Positions 25,519 through 34,504 are shown, counted from the first letter of the stretch. The stretch: DNA of 50,410 nt from Paludibacteraceae bacterium (GCA_017551025.1 JAFZNG010000031.1:1-50410); one strand, 5' to 3'. Notes: a model not told the origin generated them from the letters alone. A program made the numbers and translations.

Positions 25519-27240
25519 ATGGAACAAGAGGAAAAAAGTCTCAATTTTATTGAGCAAATCGTAGAAAAAGATCTTTCGGAAGGTAAGAACGACGGCCGTA
25601 TCCAGACCCGTTTCCCGCCCGAACCGAACGGCTACCTGCATATCGGCCACGTGAAGGCTATCTGCATGGACTTCGGTATCGCCGAGAAATACAACGGTGT
25701 CTGCAACCTGCGCTTCGACGATACCAACCCCGTCAAGGAGGATGTAGAATACGTCGATTCCATCCAGCAGGATATCCGTTGGCTCGGCTTCCGTTGGGGA
25801 CAGATATACTATGCTTCGGATTATTTCCAGCAGCTATACGACCTGGCTATCCGCTTTATCAAGGAGGGTAAGGCCTACGTCGATGAGCAGACGGCCGAGC
25901 AAATCGCCGAACAGAAAGGTACGCCTACCGAACCCGGTGTAGCCTCACCGTATCGCGACCGACCGATCGAGGAGAACCTGCGTCTCTTCGAGGCTATGCA
26001 GCGCGGCGAGATAGAGGATGGCAAGATGGTGCTGCGCGCCAAGATCGACATGTCCAACCCGAACATGCACTTCCGCGACCCGATCATGTACCGTATCATC
26101 ACTACCCATCCGCACCATCGCACCGGTCGCACGTGGAACGTATACCCCATGTACGACTTCGCCCATGGCCAGAGCGACTATTTCGAGGGCGTGACGCATT
26201 CGATCTGTACACTCGAGTTCGTGGTGCACCGTCCGCTCTACGACTATTTTATCGACCAGTTTGCCGGAGACAACTTCGCCGGTCTGTCGCCTTACGGCCC
26301 CGACTATCGTCCGCATCAGTACGAGTTCAACCGCCTGAACATCACCTATACCGTCATGTCCAAGCGTAAGATGCTGCAACTCGTCAAGGAGGGCCTCGTA
26401 GCCGGTTGGGACGACCCGCGCATGCCGACCGTCTGCGGTCTGCGTCGTCGCGGTTATACGCCCCAAGCTATTCGCAACTTCATGGACCGTATCGGTTACA
26501 CCAAGGTAGAGGGCATGATCGACCAGGGACTCTTGGAGCACTGCGTACGCGAGAACCTCAAGGAGCAGGCTCCGCGTGTGTGCGCCATCTTCGACCCCGT
26601 CAAACTCGTCATCACCAACTATGAGGGCGAGGGCGAGACCATCGTGGCTGAGAATATCGACGGCCATGAGGAACTCGGTACGCGCGAGATGCGCTTTGGA
26701 CGTGAACTGTGGATTGAGCGCGGCGACTTCCTCGAGGAGGCGGATAATAAGTTCTATCGCCTCAGCCCGGGTGGCCGCGAAGTACGCCTCAAAGCCTCGT
26801 ATATCATCCAGGCTACGGGTTGCGAGAAAGATGCCGACGGACGTATCACGACCGTTTATGCTACCTACGATCCCGACTCTAAGTCGGGCACCGAGGGAGG
26901 CAACCGCAAAACCAAAGCCACCATCAACTGGGTAGAATGCGGTTCGGCTATCGAGGCCGAGGCACGTCTCTACGACCGCCTATTCGCTTGCGAGAACCCG
27001 AGCGCTGAGGAAGGCGACTTCCGTGACCTGCTCAACCCGGATTCGCTGAAGACGGTGAAGTGTCTCGTAGAGGGTTCGCTCCGAGGAGAGATGCATGCGC
27101 CCGAGATCGTGGACGGCATCGCCGTGCAGCACCACTACCAGTTGCTCAAGCAGGGCTACTTCGTAGTTGATCCCGATACCACGGCCGATCATCTGGTGCT
27201 CAACCGTACCTGCTCGTTGAAGGACAATTACTTGAAATGA
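25519..27240 (+). CDS. glnS: Glutaminyl-tRNA synthetase
   Basis: A 573-residue class I synthetase charging tRNA-Gln. FPPEPNGYLHIGHVKAI contains the HIGH motif, VMSKRKM is the KMSKS loop, and the C-terminal anticodon-binding beta-barrels (AIFDPVKLVITNY onwards) are complete. Presence of GlnRS implies direct Gln-tRNA charging in this organism. Confidence 0.97.
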   Translation: MEQEEKSLNFIEQIVEKDLSEGKNDGRIQTRFPPEPNGYLHIGHVKAICMDFGIAEKYNGVCNLRFDDTNPVKEDVEYVDSIQQDIRWLGFRWGQIYYASDYFQQLYDLAIRFIKEGKAYVDEQTAEQIAEQKGTPTEPGVASPYRDRPIEENLRLFEAMQRGEIEDGKMVLRAKIDMSNPNMHFRDPIMYRIITTHPHHRTGRTWNVYPMYDFAHGQSDYFEGVTHSICTLEFVVHRPLYDYFIDQFAGDNFAGLSPYGPDYRPHQYEFNRLNITYTVMSKRKMLQLVKEGLVAGWDDPRMPTVCGLRRRGYTPQAIRNFMDRIGYTKVEGMIDQGLLEHCVRENLKEQAPRVCAIFDPVKLVITNYEGEGETIVAENIDGHEELGTREMRFGRELWIERGDFLEEADNKFYRLSPGGREVRLKASYIIQATGCEKDADGRITTVYATYDPDSKSGTEGGNRKTKATINWVECGSAIEAEARLYDRLFACENPSAEEGDFRDLLNPDSLKTVKCLVEGSLRGEMHAPEIVDGIAVQHHYQLLKQGYFVVDPDTTADHLVLNRTCSLKDNYLK

Positions 27241-27242
27241 TC

Positions 27243-27274
27243 GTCATGACGTCATTACGTCATTACGTCATTAC
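27243..27274. repeat. Four 8-bp tandem units (GTCATTAC)
   Basis: GTCATGAC plus three perfect GTCATTAC units fill the gap between glnS and the next gene. The unit contains a GTCAT/ATGAC-type dyad. Confidence 0.85.
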
Positions 27275-27280
27275 GACAGA

Positions 27281-27700
27281 ATGAAAACCAGGGTTTTCAA
27301 CGAAAAAGAGCAGATCTATTGCGACTGGCGTCACCGCTGGGTGCGACTGACGCCCGAGGAGTGGGTGCGCCAACAGCTGCTTCACCGTCTGGTGGAGCAG
27401 TTTGGCTATCCGGCCGGCCTTATCGCCGTTGAGACCCAGATCCGGTTGGGCGAAGCCTGTCGGCGACCCGATGCGGTGGTCTATGACCGAGAAATGCATC
27501 CCAGGATGATCATCGAGTGCAAAGCCGAGACCGTACCGCTTACCCAGCGCACCCTCGATCAGGCCGCTACCTACAACCGCCGTCTCCGGGTGCCGTACCT
27601 CATGCTCCACAACGGTCCGCAAACCGTCGTAGCACACGTTGAAACCGACAAAATTGACTATTTACCCGCTATTCCTGCATGGAACAATTTATTACACTAA
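27281..27700 (+). CDS. Stand-alone HsdR N-terminal-like nuclease-fold protein
   Basis: A 139-residue protein resembling the HsdR_N_2 domain. Asp64 in RRPDAVVYD and Glu79-x-Lys81 in IIECKAE form a PD-(D/E)xK signature. No helicase domain, methylase or specificity subunit is nearby, so this is not part of a visible restriction system. Such single-domain proteins are common in Bacteroidales and their role is unknown. Its 3' end overlaps phoH by 22 bp. Confidence 0.82.
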   Translation: MKTRVFNEKEQIYCDWRHRWVRLTPEEWVRQQLLHRLVEQFGYPAGLIAVETQIRLGEACRRPDAVVYDREMHPRMIIECKAETVPLTQRTLDQAATYNRRLRVPYLMLHNGPQTVVAHVETDKIDYLPAIPAWNNLLH

Positions 27701-28602
27701 ACGACCGACTGGATACCGCCACCTTTTATGGTGTCAACAATCAAAATATCCTCTGTCTGAAAAACCAGCACCCTGACGTACGTATCGTGGCACGCGGTTA
27801 CCAACTGAAAGTTTCCGGTGCTCAGGAAGCGATGCAGCGCTTCGAGAAGAACCTGCGCCTATGCGAGGACTTCTGTATTAAGAATAATGTGCTGAGCGAA
27901 CAGCATATCCTGCAACTCATCCACGGTGAGCACCCGCAGGGCTTCCAGCAGGACAACCTCATCCTGCACGGCGTCAATGGCAAGTCGATCCTGGCGCGCT
28001 CCAAGAACCAGCAACGACTGGTAGAGGAGTACGAGGAGAGCGACCTCTTGTTTGCGGTCGGTCCTGCCGGTAGCGGTAAGACCTATACGGCTATCGCCCT
28101 GGCGGTACGTGCACTCAAGAATCGGGAGGTAAAGCGTATCATCCTCTCGCGTCCTGCCGTAGAGGCTGGCGAGAAACTCGGTTTTCTGCCGGGTGATATG
28201 AAGGAGAAGATCGATCCGTACCTGCAACCGCTGTATGATGCGCTCCAGGATATGATACCCGGTGCGAAACTCAACGAATATATGGAGCGCGGCGTGATCC
28301 AGATTGCGCCGCTGGCCTTTATGCGCGGACGCACCCTCTCGGATGCGGTCGTCATCCTGGACGAGGCGCAGAATACCACGCGCGCCCAACTCAAGATGTT
28401 CCTCACCCGACTCGGTATCGGCGGTAAGATGATCGTCACGGGTGACCTCACCCAGATCGACCTGCCGGCGGCCGAGCGCTCCGGACTGAGCGATGCCATC
28501 GAGCGGTTGGGTAAGATACGCGGCGTAGCCGTCGTGGTGTTCAACGAGAAGGATATCGTCCGCCACCCGCTGGTAGGACGTATCGTTAAGGCCTACGAAT
28601 AA
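27679..28602 (+). CDS. PhoH-family ATPase
   Basis: A 307-residue PhoH-like protein. An N-terminal KH-like region (~30-90) is followed by a P-loop ATPase with GPAGSGKT at 128-135 and the Walker B ILDEAQNTT. Family members are RNA-associated ATPases, and the substrate is not established here. It is the last gene of the HD-lpx-glnS gene string; a new strong promoter lies about 75 bp after its stop. Confidence 0.94.
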   Translation: MEQFITLNDRLDTATFYGVNNQNILCLKNQHPDVRIVARGYQLKVSGAQEAMQRFEKNLRLCEDFCIKNNVLSEQHILQLIHGEHPQGFQQDNLILHGVNGKSILARSKNQQRLVEEYEESDLLFAVGPAGSGKTYTAIALAVRALKNREVKRIILSRPAVEAGEKLGFLPGDMKEKIDPYLQPLYDALQDMIPGAKLNEYMERGVIQIAPLAFMRGRTLSDAVVILDEAQNTTRAQLKMFLTRLGIGGKMIVTGDLTQIDLPAAERSGLSDAIERLGKIRGVAVVVFNEKDIVRHPLVGRIVKAYE

Positions 28603-28676
28603 CGCCTGCGCGAACCTAAAACTTACGCGCGTATATATGCTTTACAACATATAATGGCGATTTTTCGTCCGAAAAG

Positions 28677-28708
28677 TTTGCACAGGTCAAAAATTCTTTG
28701 TACCTTTG
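28677..28708 (+). promoter_or_regulatory. Strong promoter of the 740-residue secreted protein gene
   Basis: TTTG (28677-28680) and TACCTTTG (28701-28708) have perfect boxes and a 20-bp spacing. An AT-rich leader of about 80 nt follows before the ATG at 28794, as is common for highly expressed Bacteroidales genes. The 190-bp gap after phoH contains no other feature. Confidence 0.92.
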
Positions 28709-28793
28709 CGGTCGATTTTGAAAAACGCTGAAAACACATTGATTACATCAATACTATTAACTAACTTTTTGTTTAACTAAAATCATTTTCAAA

Positions 28794-31016
28794 ATGAAGA
28801 AATTCTTCTCTTTGATCGCTGCCGTCCTCTTCGCAGGAAGCATGATGGCAACAACTGTTACCAAGACTGTTGCTGAGTTGGCAGTTGAGAAATCGTTCAC
28901 GAATGGTGCGGTTTGCACCCCGTTTAATTTGGACGATGTAATCGCTGTTTCTACTTCGGCTACGGATGCTAACTCGGGTAAGTATTATTCCAACGGAGAG
29001 CAAATCCGTCTGTATCAGACCGGTGCTGCAACCATGACGCTGACCGCAGCTGAAGGTTACAAGATCAGCTCTGTTACGGTTACTTATGCTTCTCAAAACA
29101 CAGGTATTTTCACGGAGGCTGCTTCCGGAGAAGCTGTGGCTTTTGACAATGTTCAGTCTGCTACATTTACAGTAGGTAACTCCGGTACGGCTACGAACGG
29201 TCAGGTTCGTATTACCGAGTTCACCGTAGTTTATGATGCTGCTGGTGAGACGCCTGTTACTCCGGTTGAGACCATGGACTACTACGTAGTAGGTTCGATG
29301 ACCAACTGGGGTCCGCAAGCTGCTTACAAGCTCGCTGCAGCTACTGATGGTACTTACACCGGCGAGTTCACGTTCGCTGCGAACGATGAGTTCAAAGTAG
29401 CTTACTCCAACGGTACGGCTATCGAGGACGCCAACTGGTTCCCGACCGGTATGGGTAACAACTACACGATCACCGAGGCTGGTGACTATACCATCACTTT
29501 CAACCCGGCAGGCAATGTAGAAGGTTGGTACGCAGGCTACTTCCAAGTAGCTATGAAAGAAGTTCCGGTTCTCGCTGATCCGACCAACTGCGCTGAGGCT
29601 CGCGAGGCTGCGCTGAGCGTTTCTGCTAACAATGTTCCTTACAAAGATAGTACGATATATGCTATCTCTGGTTATGTAACTGAGATTAAGACCGCATACA
29701 GTGATCAGTATCATAACATTACTTTCTGGATGGCTGACGCTGCTGACGGTGGTCAAGTGATTCAGGCTTACCGTGCTGCATGTGCAAGTGCTGAGGATGC
29801 TCCGATTGTAGGTGACAAAGTTACTGTTACCGGTGCGCTTTCCAAATATAATTCCACCCCGCAATTCATGGCTGGTAGCACTTTCGTGATTACTGAGCAC
29901 GCTACTCCGGCTGTTCCGCAGAACCTGGGCGAGAAGACGATCGCTGAGTTCCTCGCACTGGCTAACACCGTAGATACTTGCGTGATCACCGGTGTGGTAG
30001 CTAACATCAAGAAGAACAGCGACGGCTCGTACAACAAGTACGGAAACTTCGACCTCGTTGACGGTGAGGCTTCTGTATATGTTTACGGTCTGCTGACTGC
30101 TGATGGCGAAGCACAGAAATTCCAAGAGATGGGCGTTGACGAAGGTGACACCCTGACTGTTAAGGCTGTGTATAGCCTCTACAACAATAACGTTCAAGCT
30201 AAGAACGCTATCTTCGTAGCTGTTAAGAAAGCTGCTGTTACGCCGATTGAGCCGACTGAGATCACTATCGACATCGAAACGGAAGTAAACTTTATTGACT
30301 ACGTTGCATCGGCCGGTTGGTGGCAATTCCTGGCAGAGAACGACGAGTATGAAATCTCTATCTCTAACGTTTCTACCACGCAGGCTGCCGGTACCTATAC
30401 CGTTGACGACCTCGATGCAGATTATTCTTACATCACCATCAAGGCTACGAACACTGACGTTACCTTCGAAGAATGTTCGCTCGTACTCACCGAAGGTGAG
30501 AATGGTTCGCGTACGATTGAGGGTACTGTACGCGGTAGCGATGGCAATACCTATAATATCAAGCTCGTCTTCGTTGTTCCGACCGCACAAACTACCGTTA
30601 ACGTAGAGATTCCTGAGTGGGAGGTATACGATGGTGCTGACTACTATGGCTTTGCATCCGTTATCTTCATGGGTCAGGCTGAGGACAGTACCTACGTACA
30701 GTTCGCTCTCTATGGCAACGACGTAATTGGTGACTTCACCTACGATGACTGCTACAATGGTGGTATCGAAGTTGCCGGCGAATGGAAGTCGCCTTACTCG
30801 ATGGATATTCACATCAATGTAAGCGATGCTAATCGTGCTATCATCACGATGGACATCCTCTGTCTCAACAACACCCTCTACCACGTAACGACTACGATTG
30901 GTGAAGGCTTCGAGAATGTGGACGCTGCTGTGAAGGCTATCAAGAAGATGGTTAACGGTAACGTTATCATCGAGAAGAATGGCGTGAAGTACACCGTAAA
31001 CGGTGCTCGCCTCTAA
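28794..31016 (+). CDS. Secreted multidomain protein with carbohydrate-binding-like and OB-like modules
   Basis: A 740-residue exported protein. After a signal peptide (~1-19) come a beta-sandwich (~20-155), a segment like the starch-binding modules of SusE/SusF (~160-255: YYVVGSMTNWG, then FKVAYSNG), two OB-fold-like modules (~265-375 and ~378-475: ISGYVTEIK and ITGVVANIKK), two related strand-rich domains of about 115 residues (~485-715) and a tail, VIIEKNGVKYTVNGARL, resembling C-terminal motifs of Bacteroidales surface or secreted proteins. Strong codon bias (gct, gtt, aac) and a near-perfect promoter suggest high expression. No catalytic motif is seen. Glucan binding is an inference. Confidence 0.85.
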   Translation: MKKFFSLIAAVLFAGSMMATTVTKTVAELAVEKSFTNGAVCTPFNLDDVIAVSTSATDANSGKYYSNGEQIRLYQTGAATMTLTAAEGYKISSVTVTYASQNTGIFTEAASGEAVAFDNVQSATFTVGNSGTATNGQVRITEFTVVYDAAGETPVTPVETMDYYVVGSMTNWGPQAAYKLAAATDGTYTGEFTFAANDEFKVAYSNGTAIEDANWFPTGMGNNYTITEAGDYTITFNPAGNVEGWYAGYFQVAMKEVPVLADPTNCAEAREAALSVSANNVPYKDSTIYAISGYVTEIKTAYSDQYHNITFWMADAADGGQVIQAYRAACASAEDAPIVGDKVTVTGALSKYNSTPQFMAGSTFVITEHATPAVPQNLGEKTIAEFLALANTVDTCVITGVVANIKKNSDGSYNKYGNFDLVDGEASVYVYGLLTADGEAQKFQEMGVDEGDTLTVKAVYSLYNNNVQAKNAIFVAVKKAAVTPIEPTEITIDIETEVNFIDYVASAGWWQFLAENDEYEISISNVSTTQAAGTYTVDDLDADYSYITIKATNTDVTFEECSLVLTEGENGSRTIEGTVRGSDGNTYNIKLVFVVPTAQTTVNVEIPEWEVYDGADYYGFASVIFMGQAEDSTYVQFALYGNDVIGDFTYDDCYNGGIEVAGEWKSPYSMDIHINVSDANRAIITMDILCLNNTLYHVTTTIGEGFENVDAAVKAIKKMVNGNVIIEKNGVKYTVNGARL

Positions 31017-31034
31017 TCTTCGGATTGGTTGACA

Positions 31035-31069
31035 AAAAAGTTGCCTGACGTCTGTCGGGCAACTTTTTT
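31035..31069 (+). terminator. Rho-independent terminator after the secreted protein gene
   Basis: AAAAAGTTGCCTGAC and GTCGGGCAACTTTTT form a stem of about 15 bp (one G-U) with a GTCT loop and a T-run. Confidence 0.93.
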
Positions 31070-31077
31070 AACCTCTT

Positions 31078-31098
31078 AATTGTCAATTACCAATTATC
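31078..31098. repeat. Three heptamers before the helicase gene
   Basis: AATTGTC, AATTACC and AATTATC run directly into the ATG of the helicase gene at 31099. Confidence 0.7.
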
Positions 31099-33402
31099 AT
31101 GGACTGGCTGGATGGATTAAATGATTCCCAACGTGCGGCGGTTGAGTACTGCGACGGACCCGAACTGGTCATAGCCGGTGCGGGCTCGGGTAAGACGCGT
31201 GTGCTAACCTATAAGATCGCCTACCTGCTCGAGCAGGGTATTCCCGCTAACCGTATTCTCGCGCTTACCTTTACCAATAAGGCCGCCCGCGAGATGAAGG
31301 AGCGTATCCAACGACTGGTGAACGCCGAAGATGCGCGCTACCTTTGGATGGGCACGTTCCATAGTGTGTGTGGCCGTTTGTTGCGATCGAAGGCTGAAAA
31401 GTTGGGTTATACCAAAGATTTTACGATTTATGATACGACAGATAGTAAATCGTTAATCAAATCCATATGCAAGGAGTTGGAGTTGGAGGATAAAGTATAT
31501 AAGCCAAGTCTCGTTTTAAGCCGTATATCTAGTCTCAAAAATAGTTTTGTAACGCCTGCCGATTATGCGGCGGATACTAGTCTACAGCGCGAGGATAAAT
31601 ACGCACGCTTGTATAATTTATACGATATATATAGATTGTACCAAATACGCATGAAGTCAAATAATGCTATGGACTTTGACGACATGCTATTGGAAACCTT
31701 AAAACTGATGCGTCAATTCCCTGAGATTCGAGAAGAATATCAACAGCTATTCTTATATCTATTGGTTGATGAGTATCAGGACACGAATAAGGTACAGTAC
31801 CTATTAGTTAAAGAATTGGCAGCTCCTCAGAATAATATTTGTGTAGTGGGCGACGATGCGCAGAGTATTTATTCTTTCAGAGGAGCTGATATAGGGAATA
31901 TCCTTAATTTCCAGAAACAATTTTCTAATGCTAAGTTGTTCAAGTTGGAACGTAACTATCGTTCCACAAAGAATATTGTAAATGCTAGCAACTCATTAAT
32001 CGTTAAAAATAAAGAGCAGATATTTAAAGATGTTTATTCTGAGAAGGAAGATGGCCCGCAATTATGTTTAGAAGCATATAATACAGATAAATTAGAAGCA
32101 AAAGGTGTAGTAGATCAAATAATCAGGAGTCACTCGAGGTCGCAAATTCCGTACAATAATATAGCTATCCTCTATAGGACGAATGTTCAGTCAAGATTAT
32201 TTGAGGATGAGTTGAGAAAACAAAATATACCATACCGAGTATATGGCAATGTGTCGTTCTATCAGCGTAAGGAAATCAAGGATATAGTTAGTTATTTGCG
32301 AATAGCTGTCAATCCTTTAGATAATGAAGCCTTGTTACGTGCAATTAGCATTTATAGTGGCATAGGCGCTACCACTATGAAAAAGGTTGTTTTGTGCGCA
32401 ACAGAGCATAAGGAGTCATACCTTAAAATTATGACGAATCCGGCAGAATTTGGTATGACCGGTGATGCAATGATTAAGAAATTGCAAAGTTTTGCTCAGA
32501 AAATAGAAAACCTCTCAGAAAATAGTAGCAATTTGTCGGCATCCGAATTTGTATCCAAAGCATTGGAGGTTGCAGGTATTTCGCTTAATATAACGGATCC
32601 GTTTGATACCGATGAAATGGATAGAATACAAAATCTGCAATCTTTTGTACAACAGATTAAAGATTTTGAAAATGAACATAAAACAGAGGACAGCGAAATC
32701 ATTCCGATTCACGAGTTTTTATATGAAGTAAGTCTTTTGACGGATCAAGATGATAGGCAGAATGAATCTACGGATAGCGTTACTCTAATGACTGTTCATA
32801 GCGCAAAAGGGTTAGAGTTTCCTGTGGTTTTCATTACGGGACTAGAGGATGGCATATTTCCATCGCGACATAGTATGGGTGAATGGCACGACCAGAGAGA
32901 ACTTGAAGAAGAAAGAAGGTTATTTTATGTTGCAATAACGCGAGCAATGGAACGTTGTTATTTGTGTTATGCGAAACAAAGATTTGTAAATGGAGAAATT
33001 AAATTACAGAAAGAATCAATATTCCTTAATGACATTGATGAGCAATATGTAAAATCCTCTAATCTAAAGTATCCAGAAACATATAAAACGCATTGGTCCT
33101 ATACCGCCCCGTCTAGAGCAGCGTTCTCTTCCGCGCATCCCGCACCACCCGCCATGCCCTCGATAAAACCGGACAAATTGACCAAAGTGGCGGATAATAA
33201 ATCTCAAATCTCAAATGTCAAATCTCAAATCGATGCCCCGTGGGCAGCGGGCACCCGTATCCGCCATGCCGTATTCGGTGAGGGAACGGTGCAACGCGTT
33301 TACGAGGATCAGATGACGGGCAATGAGAAGATAGAAATCCTCTTTGATACCAAGGGGCAGAAGACGCTGCTGCTTACCTACGCGAAGCTGGAGCGTATCT
33401 GA
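31099..33402 (+). CDS. UvrD/PcrA-family DNA helicase, mosaic composition
   Basis: A 767-residue superfamily 1A helicase. GAGSGKT (27-33), TFTNKAAREMKER, VDEYQDTNKVQ, GDDAQSIYSFRGAD, LERNYRSTKNI, MTVHSAKGLEFPVVF and YVAITRAM are the canonical motifs in order, so the protein is intact. It would unwind DNA in repair and replication restart. Base use changes sharply: roughly 31100-31385 and 33110-33402 are GC-rich like the neighbours, while ~31385-33105 is AT-rich with many tta, ata, aat and aga codons. A heptamer array encodes residues ~701-712 (KSQISNVKSQID) in the linker before the C-terminal domain. The stop abuts that of the convergent chromate transporter. Confidence 0.94.
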   Translation: MDWLDGLNDSQRAAVEYCDGPELVIAGAGSGKTRVLTYKIAYLLEQGIPANRILALTFTNKAAREMKERIQRLVNAEDARYLWMGTFHSVCGRLLRSKAEKLGYTKDFTIYDTTDSKSLIKSICKELELEDKVYKPSLVLSRISSLKNSFVTPADYAADTSLQREDKYARLYNLYDIYRLYQIRMKSNNAMDFDDMLLETLKLMRQFPEIREEYQQLFLYLLVDEYQDTNKVQYLLVKELAAPQNNICVVGDDAQSIYSFRGADIGNILNFQKQFSNAKLFKLERNYRSTKNIVNASNSLIVKNKEQIFKDVYSEKEDGPQLCLEAYNTDKLEAKGVVDQIIRSHSRSQIPYNNIAILYRTNVQSRLFEDELRKQNIPYRVYGNVSFYQRKEIKDIVSYLRIAVNPLDNEALLRAISIYSGIGATTMKKVVLCATEHKESYLKIMTNPAEFGMTGDAMIKKLQSFAQKIENLSENSSNLSASEFVSKALEVAGISLNITDPFDTDEMDRIQNLQSFVQQIKDFENEHKTEDSEIIPIHEFLYEVSLLTDQDDRQNESTDSVTLMTVHSAKGLEFPVVFITGLEDGIFPSRHSMGEWHDQRELEEERRLFYVAITRAMERCYLCYAKQRFVNGEIKLQKESIFLNDIDEQYVKSSNLKYPETYKTHWSYTAPSRAAFSSAHPAPPAMPSIKPDKLTKVADNKSQISNVKSQIDAPWAAGTRIRHAVFGEGTVQRVYEDQMTGNEKIEILFDTKGQKTLLLTYAKLERI
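33199..33233. repeat. Five in-frame heptamers inside the helicase gene
   Basis: Five 7-bp units (AAATCTC three times, AAATGTC, AAATCGA) encode the KSQISNVKSQID segment between the helicase core and the C-terminal domain. None of the units places a stop in frame. Confidence 0.85.
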
Positions 33403-33966
33403 TTACAGGTAGATAAAATAGCCGGCAAGGCCTGCCAAGAGAATTAGAAGAATCGGGTGACTAAGTAGATTGGTCACCTTGTTTTTTTTGAGTTCCGGCA
33501 GGATAGTCAGTACGGCTACGGCGGCGAAGATGATCCAACTCGTCGGATCGATAAATGTGGTCGGTTTCATCAGCATCAGCGCGGCGGAGGCGATCAGTCC
33601 GATCACCGCAAATCGCAGCATACGGAGTGTCTCGGTGAAATACGGGTTGCCTTGGAAACGTCGGCTGAGCCAGAAATAGGCCTTGCAGACGCTGAGCATG
33701 ATGACGAGACTCGGCAGCACCAGGGCAAAGGTGGTCAGTACGCTTCCCCAGAACCCGCCTATGGTATAGCCGACATACGTGGCGCAGTTGATGCCGATCG
33801 GTCCGGGCGTCACCTGACTGATGGCCATGATATCTACGATCTCCTGTGGCGTCAACCATCCGTGAGAGACGACCTCCATCTGTATGAGTGAGAAGATCGC
33901 CATGCCCCCTCCGAAACCGAAGAGACCAATCTTAAAGAACGATATGAAGAGCTCGAGATAAATCAA
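33403..33966 (-). CDS. chrA: Chromate transporter family protein, half 2
   Basis: A 187-residue single-domain CHR protein with about six membrane helices. FFKIGLFGFGGGMAIFSLIQ and the TPGPIGINCATYVGY segment are CHR signatures. It pairs with the adjacent 175-residue half, as in bacteria where ChrA is split into two short subunits. The substrate may be chromate, but the natural ion is uncertain. No ATG is available upstream in frame after a TAA. The apparent start is TTG at 33966-33964, at the edge of a heptamer array. Confidence 0.88.
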   Translation of the reverse strand: MIYLELFISFFKIGLFGFGGGMAIFSLIQMEVVSHGWLTPQEIVDIMAISQVTPGPIGINCATYVGYTIGGFWGSVLTTFALVLPSLVIMLSVCKAYFWLSRRFQGNPYFTETLRMLRFAVIGLIASAALMLMKPTTFIDPTSWIIFAAVAVLTILPELKKNKVTNLLSHPILLILLAGLAGYFIYL

Positions 33967-33991
33967 TTCGTAATTTTTAATTTTTAATTCT
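33964..33991. repeat. Heptamer array between the two chromate-transporter genes
   Basis: Four 7-bp units (CAATTCG, two TAATTTT, TAATTCT) fill the 10-bp gap and extend into both genes. On the minus strand the array supplies the end of the first half (IKN and stop TAA at 33979-33977) and the TTG start of the second half. Confidence 0.88.
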
Positions 33992-34504
33992 CACAACGAT
34001 AATTGTCGCGATTATCGTAGTGACGATGATCCATACGGGATTGACGTGCCCAAGCCAGATGAGCAACGCGGCAGCGACGGGGATAAGGGCTGTCAGCCAG
34101 GATATCTTAGCCGCTTTAGCCAGTTTGAAGAGCGGAGCGGCGATGAGGGCTACTACGGCAGGTCGGATACCCTTGAAGGCTGCTTCTACGGCGGGCAGGT
34201 CTTTCCAGTCGCGGAAGACCATGGCGATCATGAGTATGATCAGAAACGACGGCAGCACCGCACCCAGTACCGCACCCGCTACACCTTTCCATCCGCCTAC
34301 GCGCCAACCGATAAAGATGGCAGAGTTGACGGCTATCAGTCCCGGAGCGGCTTGTGCCAGGGCGATCATGTTCAGGAATTCCTCCTCATCGATCCATCCG
34401 CGGCGGTCTACTACCTCACGTTGGATCAAGGGCAACATAGCATACCCTCCACCCAGGGTGAAGGTCCCGATCTTGAGATATGTCCAGAAGAGTTGGAAGA
34501 ACAA
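33977..34504 (-). CDS. chrA: Chromate transporter family protein, half 1
   Basis: A 175-residue CHR-family half. YLKIGTFTLGGGYAMLPLIQREVVDRRGW is the N-terminal CHR motif, and AQAAPGLIAVNSAIFIGWRVGG is the second. About five membrane helices are predicted. The only plausible start is TTG at 34504-34502, flush with a heptamer array. The last residues (RIKN) and stop are encoded by the next array. It follows udk and precedes its partner half. Confidence 0.88.
   Translation of the reverse strand: MFFQLFWTYLKIGTFTLGGGYAMLPLIQREVVDRRGWIDEEEFLNMIALAQAAPGLIAVNSAIFIGWRVGGWKGVAGAVLGAVLPSFLIILMIAMVFRDWKDLPAVEAAFKGIRPAVVALIAAPLFKLAKAAKISWLTALIPVAAALLIWLGHVNPVWIIVTTIIATIIVVRIKN

Noticed and set aside
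25449-27274. Possible CRISPR-like arrays at the 11-bp and 8-bp repeats
   Set aside because: Units are directly adjacent with no spacers, too short for CRISPR repeats, and there are no cas genes.
27281-28602. Restriction-modification or defence island
   Set aside because: Only the HsdR-N-like domain is present. There is no methylase, specificity or helicase subunit, and phoH is a housekeeping ATPase.
28773-30884. 703-codon open frame on the minus strand, opposite the secreted protein gene
   Set aside because: It mirrors the coding strand's strong codon bias, has no signal or domain character (long Ser/Val/Arg-rich stretches) and no promoter. The plus-strand gene has promoter, signal peptide and terminator.
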